Source of the DNA: Bacillota bacterium
GTDB lineage: Bacteria; Bacillota; Clostridia; Christensenellales; CAG-138
Direction of reading: 5' to 3'
Length of the DNA stretch: 9,312 nucleotides
Assembly: GCA_023451115.1 (NCBI GenBank)
Contig: JAEXFV010000123.1
Coordinates: 1-9,312, forward strand
Shown here: in pieces, positions 1 to 6,330 of the stretch
Layout of the letters: each line of letters starts with the position of its first letter
Position numbering within the stretch: the first letter of the stretch is position 1
Made by a program: the position numbers and the translations under genes
The notes under the pieces: model-generated
Seen by the model: the letters and a program-made list of their open reading frames with translations, nothing else
What the model was told of the DNA's origin: nothing
Database searches by the model: none

Positions 1-26
1 TTGGTACGGTTCCCCTTTGTGGGCAT
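1..26 (-). CDS. Possible 5' end of a leftward gene, cut by window edge
   Basis: A leftward ATG at 26-24 lies 9 nt after a strong purine-rich site, GGAGGAGG (43-36 on the minus strand), and about 105 nt downstream of the predicted transcription start. Only eight codons are visible (MPTKGNRT), so the product cannot be named. A second leftward ATG at 100-98 in another frame also has a plausible GAGGAG site 8 nt upstream and stays open for 33 codons to the edge, but its residues look unlike a protein. I prefer the inner start because of its stronger ribosome binding site and more gene-like codons. Either reading, or a purely non-coding leader, remains possible. Confidence 0.3.
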
Positions 27-75
27 ATTACGGATCCTCCTCCCCGGAACCCATTGGGCCTTCCGAATTTCGTCT

Positions 76-121
76 CACTTTTGAGGCAGGGCGTATGCAT
101 GTGGATCGCTCCTCAAAAGCG
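76..121 (-). repeat. Inverted repeat in the leader of the left-edge transcript
   Basis: The arms 111-121 and 76-86 pair over 11 positions in minus-strand RNA (CGCUUUUGAGG with CCUCAAAAGUG, one G-U pair) around a 24-nt loop. The repeat begins about 10 nt after the predicted start of transcription. No T-box signature or riboswitch class that I recognise is visible in the part of the leader inside the window. It could be an RNA structure controlling the downstream gene or part of a small RNA. Confidence 0.45.
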
Positions 122-138
122 ACAGAAATGTCTCTTTT

Positions 139-167
139 ATAATACGACAATATTGTAGCTTTGTAAA
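139..167 (-). promoter_or_regulatory. Sigma-A-type promoter, leftward
   Basis: On the minus strand a -35 box TTTACA (167-162) and a -10 box TATTAT (144-139) are separated by exactly 17 bp. Each differs from consensus at one position. Transcription would start near 132-131 and run out of the left edge. The promoter lies just beyond the terminator of the preceding leftward operon, which supports a new transcription unit. Confidence 0.65.
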
Positions 168-182
168 GCGCGTCTGCAAAAT

Positions 183-213
183 AAAAAAACAGCGTCACCT
201 CAAGGCGACGCCG
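183..213 (-). terminator. Rho-independent terminator of the leftward ruv-proS-MBL block
   Basis: In minus-strand RNA a 9-bp stem (GGCGUCGCC with GGUGACGCU, two G-U pairs) closes a UUGA tetraloop and is followed at once by G and seven U residues. It lies about 20 bp after the stop codon of the MBL-fold gene, as expected for the end of that operon. Confidence 0.88.
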
Positions 214-231
214 CTCCCATATTGAAAAAAG

Positions 232-1029
232 TTAAATATAATAGGTCCCCATCTCTTGCACCACTTCTGCCGGGGGGAAAGCCTCACGGGCTTCTTCCAG
301 GATTTGTGCGTCGGTATAGCCGCCGCCCCAAACATGGGTACATAGCAGCCGCCCTACCCCAGCTTCTTTTGCAAGCTGGCCGGCTTCCCGTGCGGTAAGA
401 TGGGGTGCAAACTCCCCGCTTTTGTCGTTGGAGAGCAAGCAGGTATCCGCCAGAAGCATGGCGGCCTTTTGGCATAGTGTTTTCAATGCCGCATGCATGC
501 CGGTATCCCCGGTATAAAACAGGCGCTTGCGGATGGGTTCCTCGCCGTACATAGGCGGACGCTCCGGCTGTTCTTCCTCAATATCCATAGCAAATGTGGG
601 CACAGGGTGCAGCATGCGGTGGAATGTAACGGTTAATGGACCAAAGCGCAGTTTCATTCCCTCCTGGATGGCCACCATATCAAATGTGCCAGAAGAAGCC
701 AGCATGCGGAACTCCAATTCCGGCTGGGGAGGCGCTATTACCGTAAGCGGGGTAGGAACATCCATGCCCTTGGCCCGCAACTGTTGCAAGGCATACCGCA
801 ACACCAGCATGTCCGACATATGGTCGCTATGCAGGTGGGAAAGGATAATCGCGTTGATTTGCCCCAGGGGGCATACCTGCAACAAACGGCTGAGGCTGCC
901 GCTGCCCAAGTCCAACAGCAGGCGCACCTGCTGGTCGCCCGCAGGATTCTTCCCTTCCACCAAATAAGAGGAGCAGGCCCCGCCAGGAGCGGGAAAGGGG
1001 CCGTAACGGCCCAACACGGTAAGCTTCAT
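232..1029 (-). CDS. Metallo-beta-lactamase-fold metal-dependent hydrolase
   Basis: The 265-residue product is a cytoplasmic MBL-fold hydrolase of the RNase Z/phosphodiesterase-like branch. Visible metal ligands are the HLHSDH motif (H65, H67, D69, H70), a histidine near 141, D175 in a YTGDTG motif, H210 and H232, so the binuclear zinc site looks complete. The N-terminal strand (MKLTVLG) is typical of the family. At 265 residues it is shorter than usual tRNase Z enzymes, and I see no obvious exosite insertion, so 3' tRNA processing should not be assumed; a cyclic-nucleotide or other phosphodiester substrate is equally possible. The ATG is 1 nt after the upstream stop (TAGCATG) with only a weak ribosome binding site, suggesting translational coupling. 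It is the last gene before the terminator at 183-213. Fold is confident, substrate unknown. Confidence 0.85.
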   Translation of the reverse strand: MKLTVLGRYGPFPAPGGACSSYLVEGKNPAGDQQVRLLLDLGSGSLSRLLQVCPLGQINAIILSHLHSDHMSDMLVLRYALQQLRAKGMDVPTPLTVIAPPQPELEFRMLASSGTFDMVAIQEGMKLRFGPLTVTFHRMLHPVPTFAMDIEEEQPERPPMYGEEPIRKRLFYTGDTGMHAALKTLCQKAAMLLADTCLLSNDKSGEFAPHLTAREAGQLAKEAGVGRLLCTHVWGGGYTDAQILEEAREAFPPAEVVQEMGTYYI

Positions 1030-1030
1030 G

Positions 1031-1585
1031 CTATTTCAACTGCCTTTTGTTCGTACTAGTGGGCCCAAACGCGGCCCCCTTCTCCTCATAGGATGGCCCG
1101 CCCAGCAGTTTTAATACCGGCACTGTTACAAGGCCGCTTGCCAATACCTGCAAAAGGTTAAAAGGCAGGCCCAACGCCGCAATCAGGTAATTCCCCCGGA
1201 TCACCAGGTCGTAGAAAAAATACCCCAGCACCATCACAACGCCGCAGATGCCGATGGTGCGGGCAAGCTGCGCCCAATCCCGGCCCCGTTTCAGCAGGCG
1301 GGCGCATAGCAGCGCCATAGCCGCTTTTAAGATCAGGCTGGCAGGGGCGTAAATGGCCTGCCCTACGATAATATCCGCCAGCGCTGAGGCAACTGCCGCG
1401 CATAAGGCGCCCCAAGGCCCGCCTAACAAAGCGGCGCTCAAGTATACGCCCACATCTCCCATGGTCCAGTACCCTGCGGTTTGTTCGCTGATTACGATGT
1501 CCACCCGGATAAGCCAGGTGAGAAGCAACGTTGCTACCGTCATCACGGCGGCTAAAATCAGGCTTTTATTGTCAGGTCTGCGCAA
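1031..1585 (-). CDS. ECF transporter S component, substrate unknown
   Basis: This is a small hydrophobic protein of 184 residues with about six predicted membrane helices (roughly 9-29, 43-58, 59-78, 82-98, 107-127 and 134-160). The segment MGDVGVYLSAALLGGPWGAL (42-61), followed by SALADII and a YAPASLILKA stretch, resembles the ECF riboflavin-type S-component family (PF07155-like). Such proteins bind a vitamin or precursor in the membrane and need an energising module of two ATPases and a T protein; none is encoded here, so it probably shares a module encoded elsewhere. I chose the TTG at 1585-1583 because GGAGG (1596-1592) lies 6 nt upstream; the longer reading from a TTG at 1618 has no such site and overlaps proS. 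The gene starts 16 nt after the proS stop. Its substrate cannot be read from the sequence. Confidence 0.8.
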   Translation of the reverse strand: MRRPDNKSLILAAVMTVATLLLTWLIRVDIVISEQTAGYWTMGDVGVYLSAALLGGPWGALCAAVASALADIIVGQAIYAPASLILKAAMALLCARLLKRGRDWAQLARTIGICGVVMVLGYFFYDLVIRGNYLIAALGLPFNLLQVLASGLVTVPVLKLLGGPSYEEKGAAFGPTSTNKRQLK

Positions 1586-1601
1586 AGAAATCCTCCGTTC
1601 C

Positions 1602-3047
1602 TTAATAGGCTTTGGCAAAATAGGTCAGGGCTTTGGCAGGCTTGCCGCAGTGGATGCAAACTGCCCCTTCCGGCACATGCTGTTCAAAAGGCATATTGCG
1701 GGTGGTGCCGCCGCCGGTCTTTTCCTTGATCTCCAGCTCGCAGGCAGTGTCGCAGCACCAATAGGCCTTTGCAAAGCCATGCTGCACCGCTTCTTTGAGT
1801 TCTTCAAAGGTGTGGGCTTCCACGGTTTTGGAATCCCGCATAGCCAGGGCTTTTTGATACAGGCCCTGGTGCACGTCTTCCAGCATGCCTTGGATGCTCT
1901 GGGCCAGGTTCTCCATAGGCAGGAAGCGTTTTTCCAGGTCGTCCCGGCGCACTACTACTACTTGCCCTTTTTCAATGTCCTTAGGGCCTACCTCAATGCG
2001 CAGCGGCACTCCCTTCATTTCCCACTGATTGAATTTCCAGCCAGCGGACTGCTCGCTGTCGTCTACCTTGACCCGCACGCCTGCAGCTTTGAGTTGGGCG
2101 GCCAGCTCCTGCGCTTTTTCCAGCACGCCGGGTTTGTGCATCGCGATGGGCAAAATCACTGCCTGGATGGGCGCAACCTTGGGAGGCAGCACCAGGCCGC
2201 GATCATCGCCGTGCACCATGATGAGCCCGCCGATCATACGGGTAGAAGTGCCCCAGGATGTGGTATAGCAATATTCCAGCTTGCCTTCCTTGCTCAAATA
2301 GGTGATATCATACCCCTTTGCAAAGTTTTGGGCCAGGTTGTGAGAGGTACCCATTTGCAAGGCCTTGCCATCCTGCATCATGGCTTCCATGGAGTAAGTG
2401 GCAAAGGCGCCGGCAAATTTTTCCTTTTCGCTCTTTCTGCCGGTGAATACGGGGATTGCCAGCACGTTTTCAGCAAAGTCCCGATACACTTCCAGCATTT
2501 TCATGGTTTCTTCTTCCGCTTCTTCAAACGTGGCGTGGGCGGTATGGCCTTCCTGCCATAAAAATTCGCTGGTGCGCAGGAAGGGACGTGTGCTCTTTTC
2601 CCAACGGACCACGTTGCACCACTGGTTCATCAGCACCGGCAGATCCCGGTAGGACTGAATCCAGCGGGAATACATGGAACCGATGATGGTTTCACTGGTG
2701 GGGCGGATGGCCAGACGCTCGGTAAGCGTTTCACTTCCCCCCTGGGTAACCCAGGCGACTTCCGGGGCAAAGCCTTCCACATGCTCCGCTTCTTTCATGA
2801 GCAGGCTTTCCGGGATAAATAAAGGGAAATATGCGTTGACGTGACCGGTTTCTTTAAAACGGCGGTCCATTTCCTGCTGGATCAACTCCCATACGCCGTA
2901 GCCATAGGGCTTAATCACCATGCAGCCGCGCACGTCGGAATAGTCCACCATATCGGTTTTCAGGATGACATCGGTATACCATTGGGGGAAATCCTCATCC
3001 CGCTTTGCGATGTGGGTGACAAATGCTTCGTTGTTGTTTTTCGCCAT
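1602..3047 (-). CDS. proS: Prolyl-tRNA synthetase, archaeal/eukaryotic type
   Basis: This class II aminoacyl-tRNA synthetase charges tRNA-Pro with proline in the cytoplasm. The 481 residues match the short archaeal-type form, which lacks the inserted editing domain of the longer bacterial type. Visible are RPTSET (115-120), class II motif 2 RPFLRTSEFLWQEGHTAH (154-171), a motif 3 region with GDDRGLVLPPKVAPIQ (280-295), an anticodon-binding domain from about 296 to 400, and a C-terminal domain with cysteines at 431, 432, 436, 464 and 467 that resembles the zinc-binding extension of this type. The protein ends in the characteristic C-terminal tyrosine. The ATG has AAGGAG 5 nt upstream (3058-3053). 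It follows a 158-bp leader with two perfect hairpins and precedes the S-component gene by 16 nt. Confidence 0.97.
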   Translation of the reverse strand: MAKNNNEAFVTHIAKRDEDFPQWYTDVILKTDMVDYSDVRGCMVIKPYGYGVWELIQQEMDRRFKETGHVNAYFPLFIPESLLMKEAEHVEGFAPEVAWVTQGGSETLTERLAIRPTSETIIGSMYSRWIQSYRDLPVLMNQWCNVVRWEKSTRPFLRTSEFLWQEGHTAHATFEEAEEETMKMLEVYRDFAENVLAIPVFTGRKSEKEKFAGAFATYSMEAMMQDGKALQMGTSHNLAQNFAKGYDITYLSKEGKLEYCYTTSWGTSTRMIGGLIMVHGDDRGLVLPPKVAPIQAVILPIAMHKPGVLEKAQELAAQLKAAGVRVKVDDSEQSAGWKFNQWEMKGVPLRIEVGPKDIEKGQVVVVRRDDLEKRFLPMENLAQSIQGMLEDVHQGLYQKALAMRDSKTVEAHTFEELKEAVQHGFAKAYWCCDTACELEIKEKTGGGTTRNMPFEQHVPEGAVCIHCGKPAKALTYFAKAY

Positions 3048-3059
3048 ATTAACTCCTTC

Positions 3060-3083
3060 CCCTGAAACCGTTGCATTTCAGGG
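3060..3083 (-). promoter_or_regulatory. Hairpin abutting the proS ribosome binding site
   Basis: On the minus strand CCCTGAAA and TTTCAGGG form a perfect 8-bp stem around an 8-nt loop. The 3' arm ends one base before the AAGGAG site of proS, so the structure is placed to affect ribosome access. The whole 3048-3205 gap has no gene and no tyrosine-rich or T-box-like conserved box that I can recognise. Confidence 0.5.
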
Positions 3084-3102
3084 ATTTCAGTAAAGTTCTA
3101 TG

Positions 3103-3121
3103 TCAAAGCCTGCGGCTTTGA
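3103..3121 (-). repeat. Perfect short hairpin in the proS leader
   Basis: TCAAAGCC and GGCTTTGA form an 8-bp perfect stem with a 3-nt loop. In the direction of transcription it is followed by CATAGAAC rather than a U run, so it is not a standard intrinsic terminator for the upstream coiled-coil gene. It may be a leader or mRNA processing structure between that gene and proS. Confidence 0.5.
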
Positions 3122-3205
3122 TTTCCATTTTCCGGACCCTGGAGGCGCCGGGATTTCAGCAAGATACCCAAATCAAATCTGCCGTAAGAGGCGCGATTGC
3201 CGTTA

Positions 3206-3979
3206 TTAGCCGATAATATCCTCCAGCAGCTTGTCCAAATCCGCGGCAGGCGCTTGCTGGTCGGCAGACGCTGTGTTTGCCATTACCTCGTCGACCGTCC
3301 ATACCCGCTCCTCCTGGGGTTCATCCGGCTGGGACGCCGCCTGTTCCAGGGCCTGGGTGGGGTGCTGTTCCTCCTGGGAAGGTTGTTCCTGGGCTGGCTT
3401 GGGTATGTCCCGCCCCTGGAGCTGATAGATGCCGTGCATGAGATCCGCCGGAGAGGCGTAATCCGCAGGCAAATCCTGGGGCGGCTGGGTAATCAGCGCG
3501 CCCAGGCCTTTCCCGCCGGTTTCCTGCACTATTTCGTCCGGTTGGGAGAGCTTGCCCTCCATGGCAGCAGCAAAGGCCTCCGCCTGTTCCCGGGCCTGGT
3601 CTGCAGTGGCTTGCAGGGCCTGATTGAGTGCGGCTACCCTGGCGGCATAATCGGCTACGGAAGCTTCCGCCTGCAAAAGCCGCCTTTGGGCTTCCGCCTG
3701 TGCGTCTTCTATGATAGCGGCTGCCTTGCCGTTGGCCTCCTGCTGCAGAGTGGCGTTTTCTTCCAATAAGGCTTCCCGTTGCTTCTGCGCTTCAAACACG
3801 ATGCCCTTTGCCCGTTCCTCCGCTTCTTCCACTCGCCTGTTAGCGGTAGCCTGAGCATCCGTCAAGGTTTGCACAATGGCCTGCTCCCGGCTGCGGTATT
3901 TTTCCAACTGGGCTGTAAGTTCTTCTACTTTGGCGTTGAGCCGCTCAATTTGCTCTTCCAAATCCCGCCGTTTGATCAT
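3206..3979 (-). CDS. DivIVA-like coiled-coil protein
   Basis: The 257-residue product has three parts: a long charged coiled coil (about 4-140) rich in Ala, Glu, Gln and Arg, an acidic proline- and glutamine-rich linker (about 145-225), and a short C-terminal helix ending LDKLLEDIIG. The AEERAKGIVFEAQ-type pattern in the middle is reminiscent of DivIVA coiled coils, but the N-terminal lipid-binding head typical of DivIVA/GpsB is absent, as are a signal peptide and membrane segments. A structural or scaffolding role is an inference; it could also be an unrelated coiled coil. The ATG has a strong AGGAGG 8 nt upstream. It lies 74 bp after ruvB and 158 bp before proS, in the same direction as both. 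Confidence 0.75.
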   Translation of the reverse strand: MIKRRDLEEQIERLNAKVEELTAQLEKYRSREQAIVQTLTDAQATANRRVEEAEERAKGIVFEAQKQREALLEENATLQQEANGKAAAIIEDAQAEAQRRLLQAEASVADYAARVAALNQALQATADQAREQAEAFAAAMEGKLSQPDEIVQETGGKGLGALITQPPQDLPADYASPADLMHGIYQLQGRDIPKPAQEQPSQEEQHPTQALEQAASQPDEPQEERVWTVDEVMANTASADQQAPAADLDKLLEDIIG

Positions 3980-4053
3980 GCTGCTGTCCTCCTGAAGTCT
4001 TGTTGAAAAACACTGTGGATGAGGGACTATGATTTTTCAGGCCCCTGTGCCTG

Positions 4054-5094
4054 TTATAATAAATCCATTCGTTCCTGCTTTGCAGGGAGCACTTCCGGTT
4101 CGGGGGGCGCGTAACCCATATGCCGATAACCACCAGGGAGCACAATGCGTCCCCTGGGGGTGCGGGCGATAAAGCCCAGCTGCATCAGGAAAGGTTCGTA
4201 CACATCTTCAATGGTGGTGGCGTCTTCCCCTGTTGCGGCGGCAATGGTATCCAGCCCCACCGGCCTGCCGCCGAATTTGGTGATCATGGTGTCCAGCATG
4301 CGCCGGTCGATAGGGTCCAGCCCCAACGCATCGATGCCAAGCATGGTCAGACCCTGTTTTGCCGCAATCAGGTCGATAACGCCGCTGCCCTTTACCTCGG
4401 CGTAATCCCGTACGCGCTTTAACAGCCGGTTGGCGATACGGGGCGTTCCCCGGGCCCGGGCGGCAATTTCCTGGGCGCCGGCATCTTCGATTTCAATGCG
4501 CAGGATTTCAGCGCTGCGGCAAATGATGGTTTTTAGATCCTCGGGATCGTATAAAGCCAGCTGTTCCTTGATGCCAAACCGGTCCCGCAGTGGGGAGGTG
4601 AGCATGCCCATGCGGGTGGTGGCCCCTACCAGGGTAAACCGGGGCAAATCCAATCGGATGCTCCGGGCACCCGGCCCTTTGCCGATGATGATGTCCAGGG
4701 CAAAATCCTCCATGGCAGGGTATAAAACCTCTTCCACGTTGGCATTGAGGCGGTGAATTTCGTCGATAAACAGCACATCTCCAGGCGCCAGGTTAGTTAA
4801 CAGCGCAGCCAGATCTCCCGCGTGGGAAATAGCGGGGCCGCTGGTTACCCTGAGATTTACGCCCATCTCATTGGCGATAATGGCGGCCAGCGTGGTTTTC
4901 CCAAGCCCCGGCGGGCCGTAAAGCAGGGCGTGATCCAAAGGTTCACCCCGGTTTTTTGCCGCCTGAATGTAGATGCGCATGTGTTCTTTTACGTCATGCT
5001 GGCCGATATAATCGCACAAAAAACGGGGCCGGAGATTATATTCAATTTGCACATCCTCCTCATGCAGAGAGGAGGAAACCAAACGTTCTTCCAT
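4054..5094 (-). CDS. ruvB: Holliday junction branch migration ATPase RuvB
   Basis: RuvB is the hexameric AAA+ motor that drives branch migration of Holliday junctions together with RuvA. From the ATG at 5094 the product has 346 residues, normal for the family. Visible are Walker A GPPGLGKT (60-67), Walker B LFIDEIH (108-114), sensor 1 GATTR (157-161), the LRDRFG motif holding the arginine finger (169-174), a sensor 2 region with GTPRIANRLLKRVRDYA, and a C-terminal winged helix with TPRGR and GGYRHMG. I prefer ATG 5094 to the TTG two codons earlier because MEERLV is the typical family start. Unusually, no ribosome binding site stands directly before it; a hairpin at 5105-5135 intervenes. It follows ruvA by 59 nt. 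Confidence 0.97.
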   Translation of the reverse strand: MEERLVSSSLHEEDVQIEYNLRPRFLCDYIGQHDVKEHMRIYIQAAKNRGEPLDHALLYGPPGLGKTTLAAIIANEMGVNLRVTSGPAISHAGDLAALLTNLAPGDVLFIDEIHRLNANVEEVLYPAMEDFALDIIIGKGPGARSIRLDLPRFTLVGATTRMGMLTSPLRDRFGIKEQLALYDPEDLKTIICRSAEILRIEIEDAGAQEIAARARGTPRIANRLLKRVRDYAEVKGSGVIDLIAAKQGLTMLGIDALGLDPIDRRMLDTMITKFGGRPVGLDTIAAATGEDATTIEDVYEPFLMQLGFIARTPRGRIVLPGGYRHMGYAPPEPEVLPAKQERMDLL

Positions 5095-5104
5095 AAGCAA
5101 TCAT

Positions 5105-5135
5105 CTGGCTGCCTGCAGGTTTTTCAGGCCGCCAG
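5105..5135 (-). promoter_or_regulatory. Hairpin between ruvA and ruvB, upstream of the ruvB start
   Basis: On the minus strand CUGGC-G-GCCUG and CAGGC-A-GCCAG pair as two 5-bp helices split by a single G/A mismatch, around a 9-nt loop. The structure ends 10 nt before the ruvB ATG. A purine run GAAAGGG (5143-5137) lies directly on its 5' side, so folding would bring that run to about 11 nt from the ATG. There is no U run after it, so it is not a terminator. Confidence 0.5.
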
Positions 5136-5153
5136 GCCCTTTCTTTATCTGTG

Positions 5154-5753
5154 CTAGTTTTTGGCCAGAGCGCGCAGCGCTTTGGTCAACAGCTCTTCCA
5201 CGCTGCCCGCTTCCGGTATGGAAGCAACTGCCCGGGAGGCTACCGCGCCGTCGTACCCCAGGCTTACCAAAGCAGCCACCGCTTCCGCTCTGAGATCCGG
5301 CAAATCCGCTGCGCCACCCTGTGGCAAAGGCACGCCAGCGCCCAGCATTTCTTCATTGGTGACCTTTTCTTTTAGCTCCAATAGCACCCGCTGAGCGGTT
5401 TTGCGCCCCATGCCTGGCACCCGGTCAAAGGCGGCCGCGTTATCTGTTACGATGGCGGCTGCAACGTCGCTGGGCGTCAAGGTGGAGAGCACGGAAAGGG
5501 CCACTTTGGGCCCTACCCGGGTGACGGAAATCAGCCGCCGGAACATGGCCCGCTCCGCTGCTGCTGCAAAGCCATACAGGGTCATGCTGTCGTCTGTAAC
5601 ATGAAAATGGGTCAACAACTTTGCCGACTTGCCCTTGGCAAGCTGTTTTAATGTGTTGGCGCTGCAATAAAGCTCATAGCCTACGCCGCCGGCCTCCACC
5701 ACAGCCCGATCCGGCAAAATATCGTCTACAATCCCTTTGATATAGGCGTACAA
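5154..5753 (-). CDS. ruvA: Holliday junction DNA helicase subunit RuvA
   Basis: RuvA tetramers bind the four-way junction and load RuvB. The 199 residues match the family. An N-terminal OB-fold domain (1 to about 63) ends in the MTLYGF motif, with the acidic pin residues at D54-D55. Two helix-hairpin-helix motifs follow at about 72-91 (SVTRVGPKVALSVL) and 107-126 (FDRVPGMGRKTAQRVLLEL). After a linker, the C-terminal RuvB-contacting domain runs from about 154 to 199 (AEAVAALVSLGYDG). The start is a TTG at 5753-5751 with GGAGGG 6 nt upstream. The gene begins 15 nt after ruvC and clearly shares its operon. Confidence 0.97.
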   Translation of the reverse strand: MYAYIKGIVDDILPDRAVVEAGGVGYELYCSANTLKQLAKGKSAKLLTHFHVTDDSMTLYGFAAAAERAMFRRLISVTRVGPKVALSVLSTLTPSDVAAAIVTDNAAAFDRVPGMGRKTAQRVLLELKEKVTNEEMLGAGVPLPQGGAADLPDLRAEAVAALVSLGYDGAVASRAVASIPEAGSVEELLTKALRALAKN

Positions 5754-5768
5754 ATTCGTCCCTCCTGG

Positions 5769-6269
5769 TCAGCGGATGCGGTATTCCTCCCCTGCGGGGC
5801 CGCCTGCTGTATTGGCATGACAAATGGCTGCAGCCAGGGCATCCGCCGCATCGTCCGGCTTGGGGACGGATTTGAGGTTTAACAGCACCCGCACCATTTG
5901 CTGCACCTGCTTTTTATCTGCATGGCCGTTGCCTGTTACTGCAAGCTTGATTTGCATGGGGGTGTATTCATATAAGGGCAGGCCGCTTTGCTGGGCTGCC
6001 AACAACGCAACGCCTCGCCCTGCGCCCACCTGGATGGCTGTGGTGACGTTGCGGTAGAAAAACAGCTCTTCAAACACCACATGGTCTGGTTGATACATGG
6101 CCAGCAGCTGCCGGGTGCCGGCATACAGCCGTTCCAGCCGTTCGGGAAAAGGCATGTCCGAAAAGGTTTCAATTACGCCGCAGTCAATGGCCTTTAGAGA
6201 GACCCCCTGGCTTTCCAGCACACCGTACCCTAAAATCGCATAGCCTGGATCGATCCCTAAAATAACCAA
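5769..6269 (-). CDS. ruvC: Crossover junction endodeoxyribonuclease RuvC
   Basis: RuvC is the dimeric, metal-dependent nuclease that cuts Holliday junctions symmetrically. With the TTG start at 6269 the product is 166 residues and begins MVILGIDPG, the usual start of the family. The acidic catalytic set is visible: D7 in GIDPG, E67 in VVFEELFF, and D140 and D143 in KPDDAADALA. An AAGGCGG sequence lies 9 nt upstream of the TTG. A GTG at 6293 would add eight residues without a ribosome binding site, and it sits only about 7 nt from the predicted transcription start, so I reject it. This is the first gene of the ruvCAB block and is driven by the leftward half of the divergent promoter at 6303-6343. 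Confidence 0.95.
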   Translation of the reverse strand: MVILGIDPGYAILGYGVLESQGVSLKAIDCGVIETFSDMPFPERLERLYAGTRQLLAMYQPDHVVFEELFFYRNVTTAIQVGAGRGVALLAAQQSGLPLYEYTPMQIKLAVTGNGHADKKQVQQMVRVLLNLKSVPKPDDAADALAAAICHANTAGGPAGEEYRIR

Positions 6270-6306
6270 TTGCCTGAACCGCCTTATCCCCACAATAATT
6301 CATTTT

Positions 6307-6315
6307 ATTATAGCA
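6307..6315 (-). promoter_or_regulatory. Leftward extended -10 promoter for ruvCAB
   Basis: The minus strand reads TGCTATAAT, an extended TGN motif plus a perfect -10 box (6312-6307). The place of the -35 box at 17-bp spacing reads TAGCAG, not a match to TTGACA. Transcription would start near 6300, giving a leader of about 30 nt to the TTG of ruvC. Confidence 0.6.
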
Positions 6316-6330
6316 TGGCTTTGGCAAATC

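Noticed and set aside
1..132. T-box or 6S RNA at the left edge
   Set aside because: No T-box antiterminator signature is visible and the sequence does not show a closing stem within the window; resemblance to 6S RNA was too loose to call.
1353..2561. Long plus-strand open frame (402 codons) opposite proS
   Set aside because: It lies antisense to a textbook ProRS with all motifs, has no convincing ribosome binding site and its residues (rich in His, Phe, Gly, Leu) look like a mirror of the real codons.
3080..3117. Perfect TTGACA -35 box on the minus strand in the proS leader
   Set aside because: No -10 box resembling TATAAT lies at 15-19 bp spacing, and the TTGA is part of the 3103-3121 hairpin. 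I do not call a promoter.
3103..3131. Hairpin 3103-3121 as an intrinsic terminator
   Set aside because: A loosely T-rich stretch follows only in the plus direction, where no gene ends. In the direction of the leftward genes there is no U run.
3197..3769. Plus-strand open frame of 190 codons opposite the coiled-coil gene
   Set aside because: Leucine- and glycine-rich translation is the expected reverse reading of a Gln/Ala/Glu-rich coiled coil; the opposite strand has a strong AGGAGG-led start.
4021..4053. Small hairpin (CAGGC with GCCTG) after the ruvB stop as a terminator
   Set aside because: The stem has only 5 bp and is followed by A residues, not U, in the minus-strand RNA.
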